This document shows positions 4,704 through 6,020 of a DNA stretch of 6,020 bases, piece after piece (the stretch's first letter is position 1; every line of letters begins with the position of its first letter). Made by a program: the position numbers and the translations under genes. This stretch comes from Bacteroidota bacterium (GTDB taxonomy: Bacteria; Bacteroidota; Bacteroidia; Bacteroidales; Cfx3-03), in the NCBI GenBank assembly GCA_030706265.1, contig JAUZOX010000180.1:1-6020 (forward strand), written 5' to 3'. The notes under the pieces are model-generated. The model was not told the origin of the DNA, searched no databases, and was given only the letters and a program-made list of their open reading frames with translations.

Positions 4704-6020
4704 TGAAAATTACTTTACATTGTTGTAAGGGCAGGAAACCCTTAGACATCAATAAAATTTTCCTGATCATGAAATTAACTACTCTTCTTTTATTTGTCAA
4801 TCTTTTGCAGGTTAGTGCAATAGGTTATTCACAAACCGGACGATTCAATCTTCGTCTGAATAAAATGACCATTAAAGAAGCCCTTTCAACCATTGAAAGC
4901 CAAAGTAGTTACAAATTTGTCTATCGTGACTCAGACATTGAGAACAAAGTAGTATCTTCAAATATCGTCAACTCTCCAATTGAGGAGGTAATGAAAATCA
5001 TGTTAAACAATACCGGTGCTAAGTACCGTATTCTGGACAATAACCTGATTGTCATTGCCCCCGATGAATTGTTGCAACAGAAAAAAGTGAGCGGAACGAT
5101 TATTGATTCCGAAAGCGGTGAAACGCTTATCGGGGTGAGTGTTTTCATCATGGGAACAAATCAAGGTACCGTGACGGATTCAAAAGGAAATTTTTCCTTG
5201 AATGTATCGGATCCGAATGCCGTATTAAGGATTACTTATATGGGTTATTTGCCTCAGGAGATTTCGGTCAAAGGGCAAATCCGCTTTGATATTAAATTAT
5301 CAAGAGATATTAAAAACCTGGAAGAAGTAGTAGTAATCGGATATGGCACCCAAAAGAAGGCAAATGTAACAAGTTCGGTTTCAACATTAAAAGACAAAAA
5401 ACTCGATGAACGGCCCATTGCCAGGGTTGACCAGGCGTTAGTCGGACAACTGGCAGGGATCAATGTTAAACAAACAACCGGCGTCCCCGGTAAAGCTTTT
5501 AGTATTCAGGTACGTGGAACAGGATCCATCAGTGCGGGCAATGAACCCTTGTACGTAATTGACGGTTTTCCCCTGGCTACGGCTGTTACCAATGGCGCAG
5601 GGAACTATGCCACCGGAAACCCCCTGGATAATATCAACCCCAGTGACATTGAGTCAATTCAGGTTTTAAAAGATGCGTCGGCAGCTGCAATTTACGGTTC
5701 CAGAGCATCAAATGGGGTCATCCTCATTTCGACTAAAAAAGGGCAGGCAGGCAAGCCCAAAATTACTTACAACACTTATTTGGGTATTAACCAAGCCAGT
5801 AGGCAGGTAAGCATGCTGGATGGCCAGGGATGGATCGACAGGGCTACTGAAATAATCAATGGCCAGTATGTGACTGCTTTTGGGGCGAAAGGGGCCAAAG
5901 CAACGGATGATGCAGCAACCAGAACAGGAATAGTCGGATCTTTTAACGTTGCCTACTTCCTGGATCCCCGCTGGACACAACCCGGTCACCCGGGCCTTGA
6001 TTTTATAAACTGGCAGGACC
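4703..6020 (+). CDS. SusC/RagA-type TonB-dependent outer-membrane transporter with STN domain, N-terminal part
   Basis: The frame is open from the ATG at 4703 to the right edge (439 codons plus one base); proteins of this family run to about 1000-1200 aa, so more than half is missing. A 22-residue leader (MKITLHCCKGRKPLDINKIF...) precedes a signal peptide beginning at M23 (MKLTTLLLFVNLLQVSA). Next come the STN domain (about 47-119), a carboxypeptidase-regulatory-like beta-sandwich (129-199; VSGTIID, GVSVFIMGTNQGTVTDSKGNFSL), a TonB-box-like stretch (EEVVVIGYGTQKK, 207-219), and the plug domain (about 220-347; IQVRGTGS, PLYVIDGFPL, NPSDIESIQVLKDASAAAIYGSRASNGVILISTKKG). It imports an unknown nutrient, normally with a SusD-like lipoprotein expected downstream. 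The STN domain marks it as a signalling transporter working with the FecR/sigma pair upstream. The longer start is preferred because such pre-signal leaders are common in STN-type SusC proteins; M23 (ATG at 4769) is the alternative. Neither start has a Shine-Dalgarno. Confidence 0.95.
   Translation, partial: MKITLHCCKGRKPLDINKIFLIMKLTTLLLFVNLLQVSAIGYSQTGRFNLRLNKMTIKEALSTIESQSSYKFVYRDSDIENKVVSSNIVNSPIEEVMKIMLNNTGAKYRILDNNLIVIAPDELLQQKKVSGTIIDSESGETLIGVSVFIMGTNQGTVTDSKGNFSLNVSDPNAVLRITYMGYLPQEISVKGQIRFDIKLSRDIKNLEEVVVIGYGTQKKANVTSSVSTLKDKKLDERPIARVDQALVGQLAGINVKQTTGVPGKAFSIQVRGTGSISAGNEPLYVIDGFPLATAVTNGAGNYATGNPLDNINPSDIESIQVLKDASAAAIYGSRASNGVILISTKKGQAGKPKITYNTYLGINQASRQVSMLDGQGWIDRATEIINGQYVTAFGAKGAKATDDAATRTGIVGSFNVAYFLDPRWTQPGHPGLDFINWQD

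Noticed and set aside
4921..5989. Three minus-strand ORFs inside the transporter gene
   Set aside because: They are antisense shadows; the plus-strand frame is continuous and carries the STN, carboxypeptidase-like and plug motifs.
1..6020. Insertion sequences, CRISPR arrays, tRNA or rRNA genes
   Set aside because: No transposase frame, terminal inverted repeats with target duplications, spaced repeat arrays or RNA-gene signatures were seen on reading both strands.

Overview
The window is chromosomal DNA from a member of the Bacteroidota, and the order Bacteroidales is a guess. The evidence is a SusC/RagA-type TonB-dependent transporter with an STN domain, a FecI/FecR sigma/anti-sigma pair, DUF3857 transglutaminase-like proteins, gene starts without Shine-Dalgarno sequences, and promoter-like elements of the TAnnTTTG (-7) type.

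Left arm (1-2718, minus strand). Two tandem genes, 24 bp apart, encode exported DUF3857 proteins. The promoter-proximal one (650 aa) is complete and has an intact Cys-His-Asp transglutaminase-like triad. The distal one runs off the left edge, and only its first 247 codons are visible. The 70-bp divergent region at 2719-2788 carries promoter-like elements for both directions and two inverted repeats between or over them.

Right arm (2789-6020, plus strand). An ECF sigma factor (180 aa) is followed by a FecR-type anti-sigma factor (380 aa), then by the N-terminal 439 residues of a SusC-like outer-membrane transporter that continues off the right edge. Together these form a cell-surface signalling module. 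The STN domain of the transporter is expected to contact the periplasmic C-terminus of FecR, which then controls the sigma factor so that the transporter operon is made when its substrate is present. A SusD-like lipoprotein would be expected just beyond the window. The substrate cannot be read from what is visible.

The most interesting signal lies in the 138-bp gap between fecR and susC (4565-4702). A leftward (antisense) transcription unit of about 80 nt can be drawn there. It has a perfect TAnnTTTG box on the minus strand at 4703-4696, followed by a 13-bp hairpin and a T-rich tract that read as an intrinsic terminator only on the minus strand. This matches the placement of known cis-antisense sRNAs at susC-type genes in Bacteroides (the DonS type). 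It is a prediction from sequence alone. Otherwise the protein-coding content is of recognisable, known kinds. The functional link between the DUF3857 pair and the divergent SusC module is the main unanswered protein-level question.
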